Assembly: GCF_002563675.1 (NCBI RefSeq)
Contig: NZ_PDJC01000001.1
Coordinates: 1,302,001 to 1,366,000 of the forward strand
DNA length: 64,000 nt
Direction of reading: 5' to 3'
DNA from: Propionicimonas paludicola
GTDB lineage: Bacteria; Actinomycetota; Actinomycetes; Propionibacteriales; Propionibacteriaceae
Numbering within the stretch: the first letter of the stretch is position 1; the number at the start of each line of letters is the position of its first letter. A program made the translations under genes and the position numbers. Of the stretch, positions 62,895 to 64,000 are shown piece by piece. The notes under the pieces are model-generated. The model had not been told where the DNA came from and made no database searches. It worked only from the letters and a program-made list of their open reading frames with translations.

Positions 62895-64000
62895 TCAGCC
62901 CGCCAGGGCCTTGCTGATGGCGGCCAGTGCGGCCGCCCCAGCCGAGGCATCCGAGCCGCCGCCCTGGGCCAGGTCGTCGCGGCCACCACCACGTCCACCT
63001 AGGGCCGCAGCGCCGACACTCACCAGCGCACCGGCCTTGGCGCCTAGAGCGCGGGCCGCCTCCGTGGTGGCCACCGTGAGGATCGGCTTCTCAGCGCCGC
63101 CGACCAGAGCAACCACCCCGGCCGCCGAGCCGAAGACCGAGCGGACCTCCATGGCCAGGTTGCGCAGGTCGTCGCCACCCAGTCCGGGCAACTCCTTGGC
63201 CACCAGCCGGTAGCCGCCTACCTCGGTGGCGCCGGCAACCAGGGACGGCACCTTGGACAGGATCTCGCGGCTGCGCATGGCGGCGATCTCCTTCTCGGCC
63301 GCCTTGACCTGGGCGATCAGCTTGCCGACTCGCTCGGCCAGCTGATCGGGCTGCACCTTGAGCAACTCGGCCAGACCGGAGACCAGCGCGCGCTCCTTGG
63401 CCAGGTCGGCGAAGGCGTCGGCGGCCACGAAGGCCTCGACGCGACGCAAGCCCGAGCCCACCGAGGACTCGCCGATCAGGCTGAGCAGCCCGATCTGGGC
63501 CGTTCGCTCGACGTGGGTACCGCCGCACAGCTCGCGCGACCACGGACCGGCCAACTCGACCATCCGAACCACGTCGCCGTACTTCTCGCCGAACATGGCC
63601 TGGGCGCCGAGAGCCTTGGCCTGGTCCAGCGGCATCTCGGTGGCCGTGACCGGGTAGTCGGCGCGAATGGCCTCGTTGGCCACGCCCTCCAGCTCCTGCT
63701 GCAGGTCATGGCTCAGCCCGGACGTCGCGTTGAAGTCGAACCGCAGGTAGCCCGGCTTGTTGTAGGAACCGGCCTGGTGAGTGCCCTGGCCGAGCAGCTG
63801 GCGCAAGGTGGCGTTCACGATATGGGTGGCGGTGTGCGCCTGGCAGGCGGCATGCCGGGCCGCAGCGTCCACCGCAGCCAGCACGGACGCACCGGTGGCC
63901 AGCTCGCCGTCGTCGATCCGCACCTTGTGCACGACCAGGCCCTGCACCGGACGCTGCACGTCCAGCACCTCCAGGCTCAGGCCGTCACCGGTGATCAGGC
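62895..64000 (-). CDS. alaS: alanyl-tRNA synthetase, C-terminal part (5' end outside window)
   Basis: The frame continues past the window end (ITGDGLSLEVLDVQRPVQG). Visible: the editing domain with metal ligands HTATHIVN and CGGTHVERT, and the C-Ala domain ending GGGRDDLAQGG, the usual Gly-rich tRNA-shape recognition tail. The catalytic N-terminal half lies beyond the window. The visible part is intact. Confidence 0.96.
   Translation of the reverse strand, partial: LITGDGLSLEVLDVQRPVQGLVVHKVRIDDGELATGASVLAAVDAAARHAACQAHTATHIVNATLRQLLGQGTHQAGSYNKPGYLRFDFNATSGLSHDLQQELEGVANEAIRADYPVTATEMPLDQAKALGAQAMFGEKYGDVVRMVELAGPWSRELCGGTHVERTAQIGLLSLIGESSVGSGLRRVEAFVAADAFADLAKERALVSGLAELLKVQPDQLAERVGKLIAQVKAAEKEIAAMRSREILSKVPSLVAGATEVGGYRLVAKELPGLGGDDLRNLAMEVRSVFGSAAGVVALVGGAEKPILTVATTEAARALGAKAGALVSVGAAALGGRGGGRDDLAQGGGSDASAGAAALAAISKALAG

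Overview
The window is GC-rich, densely coding DNA with many 1-11 base gene overlaps, GTG starts and leaderless-looking promoters. An actinobacterial-type integration host factor (mihF), a helicase-less PriA, a GPGG-motif small membrane protein, a DUF7455-like protein and the order alaS-ruvX-mltG-aroC-aroK-aroB-efp-nusB-carA-carB all point to an actinomycete. Propionibacteriales is my best guess, but the sequence alone does not settle the family.

Layout. 1-5.3 kb: the tail of an AraC-type regulator, then a minus-strand signalling block (membrane histidine kinase, NarL-type response regulator, and a GAF-kinase-receiver-LuxR fusion whose receiver has lost its phosphorylation residues) and a hemolysin III-like protein. 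5.3-13.3 kb: mostly secreted or surface functions: a three-gene surface cassette with a DUF3494 adhesin-like protein and an oddly placed LAFTG sorting signal, a 47-residue GPGG protein, an excalibur protein, an ECF sigma factor coupled to a membrane Kelch-like protein, a lipoprotein and a small P-loop kinase. 13.3-18.7 kb: a GT-C membrane glycosyltransferase and a tightly overlapped four-gene operon (lipoprotein, membrane-fusion/peptidoglycan-binding protein, ABC ATPase, FtsX/MacB-like permease).

18.8-28.2 kb is an accessory island ending at the 3' end of a tRNA-Pro(GGG) gene. It holds an FRG-domain protein, an N6-adenine DNA methyltransferase with a convergent likely restriction endonuclease, scrambled IS3-family remnants, a two-TM protein of unknown function, a KAP-like membrane P-loop NTPase and about 1 kb of decayed DNA. 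It looks like a defence island.

28.4-64 kb is core genome: a CoA-binding protein, a tandem pair of membrane paralogues with proline-rich tails, der-cmk-tyrA, metH-solute-binding protein-trmI, PAC2, rpe-rsmB-fmt-amidohydrolase-priA, metK-coaBC-rpoZ-gmk-mihF, pyrF-pyrD-carB-carA, nusB-efp, aroB-aroK-aroC, mltG-ruvX and the C-terminal part of alaS. Together these cover translation, methionine/SAM supply, pyrimidine synthesis and the chorismate pathway. Two features of the core stand out: the shikimate kinase lacks the LID arginine and part of its glycine motif, and no aroE lies in the aro cluster.
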